Shown: positions 52,688-60,372 of the stretch, one piece after another
Layout of the letters: every line of letters begins with the position of its first letter
Position numbering within the stretch: position 1 is the first letter of the stretch
Source: Lachnospiraceae bacterium
GTDB lineage: Bacteria > Bacillota > Clostridia > Lachnospirales > Lachnospiraceae
Length of the DNA stretch: 64,000 bases
Assembly (NCBI GenBank): GCA_016286035.1
Contig: JAEERY010000052.1
Coordinates: forward strand, 1-64,000
Reading direction: 5' to 3'
Notes under the pieces: model-generated
Databases searched by the model: none
What the model was told of the DNA's origin: nothing
What the model saw: the letters and a program-made list of their open reading frames with translations, nothing else
Position numbers and translations under genes: made by a program

Positions 52688-53434
52688 ATGAGTGAAGAGA
52701 TAAAAGAACTGGCGCAGATACTTAAAGGCAGTGACAATATCGTATTTTTTGGTGGGGCAGGAGTCAGCACTGAATCAAACATACCGGATTTCAGAAGCAG
52801 CAATGGTTTGTGGAATGAGAAGCTTAAGATTAATTTTACGCCCGAACAGCTAGTAAGCCATACATTCTTTGTAAGATATCCGGAGGAATTCTTTGAATTT
52901 TACAAGGATAAACTGATATATCCCGAAGCAGAGCCCAACGATGCACATAAAGTACTGGCAAAGCTTGAAGAGATGGGCAAGCTTAAGGCGATTGTAACGC
53001 AGAATATAGACGGACTTCATCAGGCAGCCGGATCAAAGACAGTATATGAACTTCACGGTTCTGTGCTTAGAAACTATTGCATGAAGTGCGGTGAGTTCTA
53101 TGATGAGAAATACATCCTTAAGTCAGAAGGAATACCAGTCTGCAGCAAATGCGGAGGAAGAGTAAAACCGGATGTTGTTCTTTATGAGGAAGGGCTTGAT
53201 CAGGACATAATAAATAATTCCGTAAATGCCATTGCGAGAGCGGATGTCCTTATCATAGGAGGAACTTCTTTGGTCGTATATCCTGCTGCAGGTCTTATAG
53301 ATTACTTCAGAGGAAGTAAACTTATACTGATAAATAAGAGCGAAACGAGTGCTGACAGAAGGGCAGACCTTGTCATACATGATTCGATCGGAAAGGTATT
53401 TAAGGAAGCTTTCGAGCTTATGACAAAAGACTGA
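52688..53434 (+). CDS. cobB: NAD-dependent protein deacylase (sirtuin)
   Basis: A 248-residue class U/Sir2 deacylase. GAGVST (23-28), PDFRS, TQNIDGLHQAAG and catalytic H124 in YELHGS are intact, and C132/C135/C153/C156 bind zinc. It removes acetyl or other acyl groups from lysines in the cytoplasm using NAD. AAAGGAG precedes the ATG. It lies 17 bases before the CHASE2-cyclase gene and may share its transcript. Confidence 0.93.
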   Translation: MSEEIKELAQILKGSDNIVFFGGAGVSTESNIPDFRSSNGLWNEKLKINFTPEQLVSHTFFVRYPEEFFEFYKDKLIYPEAEPNDAHKVLAKLEEMGKLKAIVTQNIDGLHQAAGSKTVYELHGSVLRNYCMKCGEFYDEKYILKSEGIPVCSKCGGRVKPDVVLYEEGLDQDIINNSVNAIARADVLIIGGTSLVVYPAAGLIDYFRGSKLILINKSETSADRRADLVIHDSIGKVFKEAFELMTKD

Positions 53435-53451
53435 GATTTTACAGGTGGAGT

Positions 53452-55287
53452 ATGAAAAAACATATCTTTAAGATAGGTGTAGCGGCAGTTGTCGTACTGG
53501 TCGCACTGGCAGTGATATTTGATCCGTTCTTTTCACTGGACAGATTCATAACCGATAAGGCATATTCAAGGCTTAACGGAACAAACAGCAATATCATAAT
53601 AATCGGAATAGATAACGAGACTCTTTCAGCGTATGGAAATTTTACGCTTTGGTCCAGAGAGAAACTTGCTGAACTGGTAAACAAGCTGTATGAAGATGAA
53701 GAGTGTTCACCCGCAGTGATAGGTATGGATTTTATTCTGGCCGATCATTATGATGAAGTTCATGACAGTGAACTTGTTGATGCAGTAAGAAATACCGACG
53801 GCAGTGTGGTCTTCGGCTCAAACATCGTATACAGAGGCACAATAGAGACCGACAGCAAAGGAAGAATGTTCTATAATACGGAACATGTCTCAGATATAGA
53901 GATGCCGTATGATGAATTAAACGATGTTGCCGTATCGGGATTTACAAATGCCAGCATATCTTCGGATGGATATGTAAGAAGCTCTGTTAACAGCATAACC
54001 GTTCCTGCTGAGCTCAGCACTAAAGCAGGTACTTCTCACGACAGTTTTGCTTATGCCATATATAAGCTATACAATGAGAAAACATCAGGCACAACAGTTA
54101 CTCCCAAAACCAATTCAAAAGGACAGTTTCAATTTCTTTATTCCGGTGAATCGGGAGAGTTTTCAAAAGTTTCTCTTGAAGCAGTACTTACTGACAAGAT
54201 ACCGATGAATGCATTCAAGGATGCGATCGTACTGGTCGGAGCATATGCACCGGGATTCCAGGATTCATATCAGCCGGCTTCCGACAGGGGAACTACCATG
54301 TACGGTGTTGAGATCCATGCGAACATCCTGCAGGCATATATGCAGGAAAAGACGCTTGTAAATGCCAATCCGTTCATAATGGCGATCATCACGATGCTTA
54401 TAGTTGCTGCATTTCTTGTATTTTCAAAGAACAGGAAACCATCAGTCATCATAGCAGTATCTGTCGTAGTTGCGATAGCTTATGTATTAGCAGGAAGGCT
54501 GCTTTCGGCAAACGGATATTATATAAGTGTTGCTTATCTGCTTTTAACACTTATATTTGCTGATGTTTATTTCATACTCGAGAAATATGTGCTTGAAAGG
54601 ATAAGAAGGAGACATACACTGGATGTCTTCAAAAAATATGTTGCTCCCCAGGTTGTGGACGAACTGTCTCATACAGGCGATTTTGAGCTCCATCTCGGAG
54701 GAGAAAAAAGAGATGTTGCACTGCTGTTCGTTGATATTCGCGGATTTACATCCATGTCTGAGCTGCTTGAACCCGAACAGGTCGTAGAGATACTTAATGA
54801 ATACTTAAAGCATGTCACAGATTGTGTGCTCAGTCACAACGGAACTCTGGATAAATTCATCGGAGATGCGGCAATGGCTATATTCAATGCTCCGTTTGAT
54901 CTGGATGATTATATATATGAAGCTGTTGCAACGGCATGGGATATCAGCAGGGGAGCGGCCGAACTTGAAAAGAAACTTGAAGAGAAATTCGGAAGAACGA
55001 TAAAGTTTGGCGTGGGAGTTAACAGCGGACCTGCGATAGTAGGAAATATAGGATGTGATTTCAGAATGGATTACACAGCTATCGGAGATACCGTAAATAC
55101 CGCAGCGAGACTTGAAAGCAATGCCGGTCCCGGACAGGTGCTGATAAGTGAAGGCGTCAGAGAAGCTCTCGGAGACAGGATAGAGGTTGAGTCGGTAGGT
55201 GAGATACCGCTTAAGGGTAAGAGCAATAAGATAGAAGTATTCAGTGTTACGGCTCTTAAACCAAAGAATAAAAATGAAGGAACCTGA
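53452..55287 (+). CDS. CHASE2-domain class III adenylate cyclase
   Basis: A 611-residue membrane cyclase. An N-terminal helix is followed by an extracellular CHASE2 sensor (about 25-305), transmembrane helices at about 307-324, 331-349 and 356-374, and a cyclase domain (415-605). Metal ligands D428 and D472, transition-state N549 and R553, and K468 are present; the pair K468/T542 is that of class IIIb adenylate cyclases. It should therefore make cAMP in response to an outside signal. It is followed by genes for a TIM-barrel protein, an HD-GYP protein and a FecR-like protein. Confidence 0.88.
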   Translation: MKKHIFKIGVAAVVVLVALAVIFDPFFSLDRFITDKAYSRLNGTNSNIIIIGIDNETLSAYGNFTLWSREKLAELVNKLYEDEECSPAVIGMDFILADHYDEVHDSELVDAVRNTDGSVVFGSNIVYRGTIETDSKGRMFYNTEHVSDIEMPYDELNDVAVSGFTNASISSDGYVRSSVNSITVPAELSTKAGTSHDSFAYAIYKLYNEKTSGTTVTPKTNSKGQFQFLYSGESGEFSKVSLEAVLTDKIPMNAFKDAIVLVGAYAPGFQDSYQPASDRGTTMYGVEIHANILQAYMQEKTLVNANPFIMAIITMLIVAAFLVFSKNRKPSVIIAVSVVVAIAYVLAGRLLSANGYYISVAYLLLTLIFADVYFILEKYVLERIRRRHTLDVFKKYVAPQVVDELSHTGDFELHLGGEKRDVALLFVDIRGFTSMSELLEPEQVVEILNEYLKHVTDCVLSHNGTLDKFIGDAAMAIFNAPFDLDDYIYEAVATAWDISRGAAELEKKLEEKFGRTIKFGVGVNSGPAIVGNIGCDFRMDYTAIGDTVNTAARLESNAGPGQVLISEGVREALGDRIEVESVGEIPLKGKSNKIEVFSVTALKPKNKNEGT

Positions 55288-55319
55288 AGTAACATCGAAT
55301 ATTTAATGAGGGGATGAAG

Positions 55320-56090
55320 ATGAAAGCAGAATGGTCGATCATACCGGATATAAATGATCTGGAAAGATTTACAAAGCTTGCCAATGAATATGGAGCAGCT
55401 TTTGAATACAATGATTTTTTCTGGCCGAATGTTTATGAAAATGAAGAAGAGTTCGAGCGAAGGATAAGGATCTATGAATCGCTTGACAGAGACAGAATCA
55501 ATGATACGGTACACGGTGTGTTCTATGACATCGCAATGTTAAGTATGGACAGTGTGATAAGAGACAGGAGCAGGAAACTGGTTTTAAGATCACTTGATGT
55601 GGCAAAAAGACTGTCATGTAAAGGTGTTGTATTCCATACGGGACTTATTTCCGGTCTGGACACAAAAGCATATACCGATCAGTGGCTTGAGGGCATGAGT
55701 GAATACCTGCATGAGATCGCCCCGGTATATGAAGATATAGAAATATATATGGAAAATACATTTGAGAGAACCCCGGAGCCTTTTGTAGGTCTTATGGAAA
55801 GGACAAGGGATCTTAAGAATGTATCCATATGTCTGGACTATGCACATGCCATGCTTGCTGCTATGGACTCAAAAATATGGTATGAAAAGCTAAAACCTTA
55901 TATAAGACATATGCATATAAATGACCATGATTTATGCTCGGATCTTCATTTGGCGGTAGGTGACGGGAAGATAGATTACAGTGTATTTAAAAAACTGGCA
56001 GATCCGTGTCAAAAAGGAGTTCGTATACTGCATGAAGTGAACGGGTATGAAAAGACATTGAGGTCTCTTGAATATATGGAACAGCTTTAA
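55320..56090 (+). CDS. Sugar phosphate isomerase/epimerase-like TIM barrel protein
   Basis: A 256-residue xylose-isomerase-like TIM barrel (AP endonuclease 2 family). Metal-binding residues are seen in IEIYMENT (Glu), ICLDYAHA (Asp, His), IRHMHINDHD and ILHEVNGYE (Glu). It may isomerise a sugar or sugar phosphate or act as an endonuclease IV relative; substrate unknown. The ATG at 55320 fits a GAGGGG site better than the ATG at 55314. It sits inside an operon of signalling proteins. Confidence 0.8.
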   Translation: MKAEWSIIPDINDLERFTKLANEYGAAFEYNDFFWPNVYENEEEFERRIRIYESLDRDRINDTVHGVFYDIAMLSMDSVIRDRSRKLVLRSLDVAKRLSCKGVVFHTGLISGLDTKAYTDQWLEGMSEYLHEIAPVYEDIEIYMENTFERTPEPFVGLMERTRDLKNVSICLDYAHAMLAAMDSKIWYEKLKPYIRHMHINDHDLCSDLHLAVGDGKIDYSVFKKLADPCQKGVRILHEVNGYEKTLRSLEYMEQL

Positions 56091-56105
56091 AGGGAGAGTA
56101 TTAGG

Positions 56106-57557
56106 ATGAACAGCAATGATGAGCTTCAGGTTATATTGGATATAGGTATAGCGCTGGCAGCGGAAAAGAATCGAAACAAACTGTTTGATATGATCATTAC
56201 AAGAAGCATGGAGATCACAAACTGCGATGCCGGCACCTTGTACAGATACGTTGATAACAAACTGGAATTCAGAGTAATGAAGACTCTGTCCATGAATGTC
56301 AGCAAGGGTGAAAACGGTGAAAAGATAGATCTTCCGCCTGTTGAGATGAGAGAAGAGAATATCTGTGCATATTCTGCGATTCACAGAGAGACTCTCAATA
56401 TAGCAAATGTGCGCGAAGATACAAGATTCGATTTTTCGGGTCCTAAAAAATATGATGAGATAACTGGATATCATACCGAATCCATGATGGTCATACCTCT
56501 GATCGATGATGAAGATGAGGTAGTCGGAGTACTGCAGCTTATCAATGCATTGGATAAAGACGGAAATGTCATACAGTTTGATCCCGTTCAGGAAAAAGTA
56601 ATATATGCATTGGGCTGTCTGACTGCAATCGCATTATCCAATATGAGATATCAGCAGGAACTTAAAGATCAGATGTGGTCATTTACGGAAGCAATGGCAG
56701 CTGCTATCGATGAAAGAACGCCTTATAATGCCAGCCATACGCGAAAGGTTGCGAAATACAGTGGTATGCTGGCTGATTATATAAACGAGCTGCATGAAAA
56801 GGGAGAGGAAGAAGAGTATTTTTCTGAAAACAGAAAAGAACAGCTTGTAATGGGAGCTTTCCTTCACGATATTGGTAAGCTGGCAGTACCGCTCGAGGTA
56901 ATGAACAAGGCGACAAGGCTAAACGGTCATGAAAAGGATATCGAGAAACGTCTTGAGATTTATAAGCTCAAAGCAAAAGTGCTCATGCTGGAAGGCAAAA
57001 AGAATGTGGATGAGTATAAAGTATTCGAATCCAATGTTGACGAAGCCATTGAGCTTATGAACAGCGTAAACGGTGCCGGATTCCTCGATGATGAAAAGAG
57101 AGCGGCTCTTGAAAAGAGCTTTAAATATGAGTTTACTGATGAGGATGGAGTTACATCTCCGTTCTTTACGGATGAGGAAAAAGAGTGTTTAAGCATAGTA
57201 AAGGGTACTCTTACCGCTGAGGAAAGAAAGATAATGGAAAGCCATGTTGAGATTACGGAAAGGATTCTCAGCAAGGTTCATTTTAATAAGTACTTTCAAA
57301 ACTCCCCGATATATGCAGCACAGCATCACGAATGTCTTAACGGGAAAGGATACCCTAAAGGGTTAACAGCGGATCAGCTGAGTGTGGATTCCAGGATAAT
57401 GGCAGTGGCTGATATATGCGACGCTCTGCTCGCAACCGACAGGCCTTATAAGAAGCCTATTCCAAAGGAAAAAGCTTTCGATATAATGAGAGATATGGTT
57501 AAGGCTGGAAATATTGACGGAAAGTTGGTAGAATATCTCTATGCGTGTCTAGAGTAA
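56106..57557 (+). CDS. GAF-domain HD-GYP phosphodiesterase (c-di-GMP)
   Basis: A 483-residue soluble protein. Residues 10-185 are a GAF sensor domain (CDAGTLYRY, MMVIPLIDDEDEVVGVLQLIN). The HD-GYP domain follows with AFLHDIGK and QHHECLNGKGYPKG, both intact, so it should hydrolyse c-di-GMP. A charged insertion of about 100 residues sits between the HD and GYP parts. GGGAGAG precedes the ATG. It follows the cyclase and TIM-barrel genes closely, tying cAMP and c-di-GMP signalling to one transcript. Confidence 0.88.
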   Translation: MNSNDELQVILDIGIALAAEKNRNKLFDMIITRSMEITNCDAGTLYRYVDNKLEFRVMKTLSMNVSKGENGEKIDLPPVEMREENICAYSAIHRETLNIANVREDTRFDFSGPKKYDEITGYHTESMMVIPLIDDEDEVVGVLQLINALDKDGNVIQFDPVQEKVIYALGCLTAIALSNMRYQQELKDQMWSFTEAMAAAIDERTPYNASHTRKVAKYSGMLADYINELHEKGEEEEYFSENRKEQLVMGAFLHDIGKLAVPLEVMNKATRLNGHEKDIEKRLEIYKLKAKVLMLEGKKNVDEYKVFESNVDEAIELMNSVNGAGFLDDEKRAALEKSFKYEFTDEDGVTSPFFTDEEKECLSIVKGTLTAEERKIMESHVEITERILSKVHFNKYFQNSPIYAAQHHECLNGKGYPKGLTADQLSVDSRIMAVADICDALLATDRPYKKPIPKEKAFDIMRDMVKAGNIDGKLVEYLYACLE

Positions 57558-57594
57558 AACGTTTTACGCATGTATTTTTGGGAGGATATTTGTT

Positions 57595-58995
57595 ATGGAG
57601 GAAAAGAGTTTTTTGAAGTCAAAGAAAGGTAAGGCGATCATAATAGCCGTCATACTGGTTATCATAGGTATAATCCTTGCCCTTCTTTTAAGAAAAGACG
57701 GATATCGCAGTATCGCTGTAGAGGCAGTTTCCGGTACCGTTAATGTTATAGGTGAAAAGAATAACGGTCAGGTATACAAAGGACAGAGGCTGTATACCGG
57801 AGACGATGTAAGCGTACTGGAGTCATCGGACCTTACTTTGTGTGTAGACAATGACAAGTATGTATATGCAGATCATGATACACACTTTAGACTGGAAGCA
57901 AGTTCGCCAAAGGAAAGCAGCAGGATAAAGATAATTGTTGACAGAGGATCAGAACTCAGTGATATAACTGCCAAACTGGGTGTTGATGATACTTATGACG
58001 TGGATACTCCAAACTCTACTATGTCGGTAAGGGGTACAACCTTCAGGGTCACTGTTTATAACTGTGAAGACGGATTTGTATACACTCTTTTGGAAGTATC
58101 GAAAGGCAGAGTTCTTACAAAGCTTAAAACACGTACCGGTGAATACAACGGAGTTGAGAAGGAGTTCGGACCGGGCGAAAGCGCACTTATAAGAGGTAAT
58201 GATGATCTGTCCGAGTTTGTTGTAGGTAAGGATGGATCAGAGGTATTGCATCTTGATTATGATAAGCTGCCCGAGGATGCGGTTGACAGACTGATAGCTC
58301 TGATCGCGGAACTTTTGGGACAGACAGATGATGATAAGAGTGCGGATTCGGTAACGAAGGAGACGGATACCAAAGTAGAAAACAACAAAACCGACGAAAC
58401 TGCCAAGGCAGAACCGACACCTGCAGAACACACACATGATCTTGGTGATTGGGAGATCGTAAAGAAGGCAACATGTTCTTCAACGGGACTCAGACAGCGC
58501 AAATGTAAAGACTGTGGTGAGGTTGTTGACGAAGAGACTATCGCTAAGACTGATCATACACCCGGTGAATGGACAACCATAAATCCCACATGTGTTGATA
58601 ACGGACTTAGAACACAAAAGTGTACAGTGTGTGGCACCGTATTGAATTCGGAAACCATAAAGGCAAAAGGACATGTTCCGGGTGAACTGGAGGTCTATGC
58701 TGATGCGACTTGTGAAAGTGCCGGAATTTCAGTTAGATATTGTACAGTCTGCAATATGACTCTTGAGACTGGAGTCATACCAATTTTGGATAGTCATGAT
58801 TATTGGGCTGCAACATGTACAGAACCGGAGAGCTGTAAAGTATGTGGACAGCAACATGGCGGCGCCTTAGGACATGATATGGTGAAACTGGCTGATTTAA
58901 ATAGCGCCACAATTGGAACATATTATTACTATGTTTGCACTAGGTGTGGATTGGAGGAATATCGAGACCAAAGTGGACAGTTAGTTACACCTTAA
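57595..58995 (+). CDS. FecR-domain surface protein with Cys/His tandem repeats
   Basis: A 466-residue membrane-anchored protein. One helix at 13-33 is followed by a FecR domain (40-215, with the family motif TPNSTMSVRGTTFRV at 138-152), an acidic linker and, from H281, four to five repeats of about 38 residues with pattern H-X2-G-W-X6-TC-X3-G-X5-C-X2-C. The repeats resemble those on Firmicute surface proteins and may bind metal. FecR-like proteins often accompany CHASE2 cyclases; it may supply the outside signal for the cyclase at 53452. GGGAGG precedes the ATG. Confidence 0.82.
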   Translation: MEEKSFLKSKKGKAIIIAVILVIIGIILALLLRKDGYRSIAVEAVSGTVNVIGEKNNGQVYKGQRLYTGDDVSVLESSDLTLCVDNDKYVYADHDTHFRLEASSPKESSRIKIIVDRGSELSDITAKLGVDDTYDVDTPNSTMSVRGTTFRVTVYNCEDGFVYTLLEVSKGRVLTKLKTRTGEYNGVEKEFGPGESALIRGNDDLSEFVVGKDGSEVLHLDYDKLPEDAVDRLIALIAELLGQTDDDKSADSVTKETDTKVENNKTDETAKAEPTPAEHTHDLGDWEIVKKATCSSTGLRQRKCKDCGEVVDEETIAKTDHTPGEWTTINPTCVDNGLRTQKCTVCGTVLNSETIKAKGHVPGELEVYADATCESAGISVRYCTVCNMTLETGVIPILDSHDYWAATCTEPESCKVCGQQHGGALGHDMVKLADLNSATIGTYYYYVCTRCGLEEYRDQSGQLVTP

Positions 58996-59032
58996 TAGAA
59001 AATTGGTGTTATATAAAAAATTTAAATTCAAC

Positions 59033-59061
59033 TTGCAATAGTACATTCCGTGTGTTACAAT
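59033..59061 (+). promoter_or_regulatory. Promoter for the rpsF-ssb-rpsR operon
   Basis: TTGCAA at 59033-59038, 17-base spacer, TACAAT at 59056-59061. Confidence 0.8.
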
Positions 59062-59086
59062 AAGCACTCGTGAAATAATATTCCTT

Positions 59087-59105
59087 GCTCCGAGAGAAAC
59101 GGAGC
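59087..59105 (+). promoter_or_regulatory. Leader hairpin, candidate S6:S18 autoregulatory site
   Basis: GCTCCG at 59087-59092 pairs with CGGAGC at 59100-59105 around a purine loop, in the 5' leader of rpsF. Many bacteria have an S6:S18-binding leader with conserved CCG; the position fits, but I cannot confirm the full motif. Confidence 0.35.
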
Positions 59106-59131
59106 CAGAGTCCAAAAGGAGGTAAAGAAGC

Positions 59132-59422
59132 ATGAACAAGTATGAATTAGCCGTTGTTGTCAGTGCTAAGATCGAAGACGAAGAAAGAAACGCTACGATC
59201 GACAAGGTTAAAGCCTATGTTGAGAGATTCGGCGGAAAGATCTCGGACGTTGATGAATGGGGTAAGAAGAGACTTGCTTACGAGATTCAGAAGATGCATG
59301 AAGGTTTTTACTACTTCATCCATTTCGAGGCAGAGGGAACAGCTCCCGCTGAGATCGAGAGTCGTGTTCGTATCATGGACAACGTAATCAGATTCTTATG
59401 CATCAGACAGGAAGAAGCATAA
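59132..59422 (+). CDS. rpsF: 30S ribosomal protein S6
   Basis: A 96-residue S6 of standard length, starting MNKYELAVV with the VDEWGKKRLAYEIQK and FEAEGTAPAEIE segments of the family. It binds 16S rRNA with S18 in the small subunit platform. A strong AAAAGGAGG precedes the ATG, and ssb starts 12 bases after its stop, the usual rpsF-ssb-rpsR order. Confidence 0.97.
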   Translation: MNKYELAVVVSAKIEDEERNATIDKVKAYVERFGGKISDVDEWGKKRLAYEIQKMHEGFYYFIHFEAEGTAPAEIESRVRIMDNVIRFLCIRQEEA

Positions 59423-59434
59423 AGGAGAAACTAT

Positions 59435-59881
59435 ATGAATAAAGTTGTTCTTATTGGACGTATGGCAAGAGACCCTGAAGTCAGATATTCACAAAACGAT
59501 ACATCTATGGCTATAGCAAGATTTTCACTTGCTGTTGATCGTAGAAGAGTTGCAAACAACCAGGACGGACAGTCAGCAGATTTTATCAGCTGCGTAGCAT
59601 TTGGCCGTACAGCAGAGTTTATCGAGAAGTATTTTACAAAGGGTCGTCGCATAGGCGTCTACGGACATATTCAGACAGGTAGTTACACCAACAAGGACGG
59701 TGCAAAGGTTTATACAACAGATGTTGTTGTAGATGAGGCTGAATTTGTTGACAGCAAGAATGATAATCAGGGAGCAGATACAGGTTTCACAGCTCCTTCA
59801 AACAGCCAGCCAGTAGCACCTGCCGGTGACGGATTCATGAATATTCCAGACGGAATAGATGAGGATCTGCCATTCAACTGA
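59435..59881 (+). CDS. ssb: Single-stranded DNA-binding protein
   Basis: A 148-residue SSB. The OB fold occupies 1-105 (MNKVVLIGRMARDPEVRY, DFISCVAFGRTAEF, RIGVYGHIQTG), followed by a flexible linker and the acidic tip DEDLPF, here with an extra Asn as last residue, which is unusual because this tip normally ends in Phe. It coats single-stranded DNA and recruits replication and repair proteins. It lies between rpsF and rpsR. Confidence 0.97.
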   Translation: MNKVVLIGRMARDPEVRYSQNDTSMAIARFSLAVDRRRVANNQDGQSADFISCVAFGRTAEFIEKYFTKGRRIGVYGHIQTGSYTNKDGAKVYTTDVVVDEAEFVDSKNDNQGADTGFTAPSNSQPVAPAGDGFMNIPDGIDEDLPFN

Positions 59882-59913
59882 TGTTTTGTTTAATTTGAAC
59901 AGGAGGCATTACA

Positions 59914-60180
59914 ATGGCTTTTAATAAGACAGAGCGTAGCGCTGATGGTCCTAAGAGAAGACCCGGCGGTATGCGCAGAAGAAAAAAGGTTTGTGTATTC
60001 TGTGGTAAGGACAATACCATAGATTATAAGGATACAGCTAAGCTTAAGAGATATGTGTCAGAGCGTGGAAAGATTCTTCCCAGAAGAATCACAGGAAACT
60101 GCGCAAAGCACCAGAGAGCTCTTACTGTTGCTGTTAAGAGAGCACGTCATTTGGCTCTTATGCCTTACACAGCAGAATAA
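59914..60180 (+). CDS. rpsR: 30S ribosomal protein S18 (zinc-binding form)
   Basis: An 88-residue S18 with a basic N-terminal tail ([12 protein letters not shown]) and the core [23 protein letters not shown]. The cysteines CVFC and GNC with a nearby His suggest the C+ form that binds zinc. It partners S6 in the ribosome. ACAGGAGGC precedes the ATG and a terminator follows. Confidence 0.97.
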   Translation: MAFNKTERSADGPKRRPGGMRRRKKVCVFCGKDNTIDYKDTAKLKRYVSERGKILPRRITGNCAKHQRALTVAVKRARHLALMPYTAE

Positions 60181-60191
60181 AGTGTTTACTT

Positions 60192-60226
60192 ATCCGGCAG
60201 GTACTTATGTATCGGCCGGATTTTTT
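60192..60226 (+). terminator. Rho-independent terminator after rpsR
   Basis: ATCCGGC at 60192-60198 pairs with GCCGGAT at 60215-60221, with an inner GTAC/GTAT stem and a T-run to 60226. Confidence 0.9.
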
Positions 60227-60372
60227 ATCTCTTTACCCGGGATGAAAGTATCGTATAGAAAAAAAGTTATAAAAGTGGTATGATTATTTAGGTATGCGAT
60301 TAGGGGTTGACATGTGATTACACATATGTTGATGTGATGTTTGGGGTAGTATAAGAGGTTATATGGAATAGT

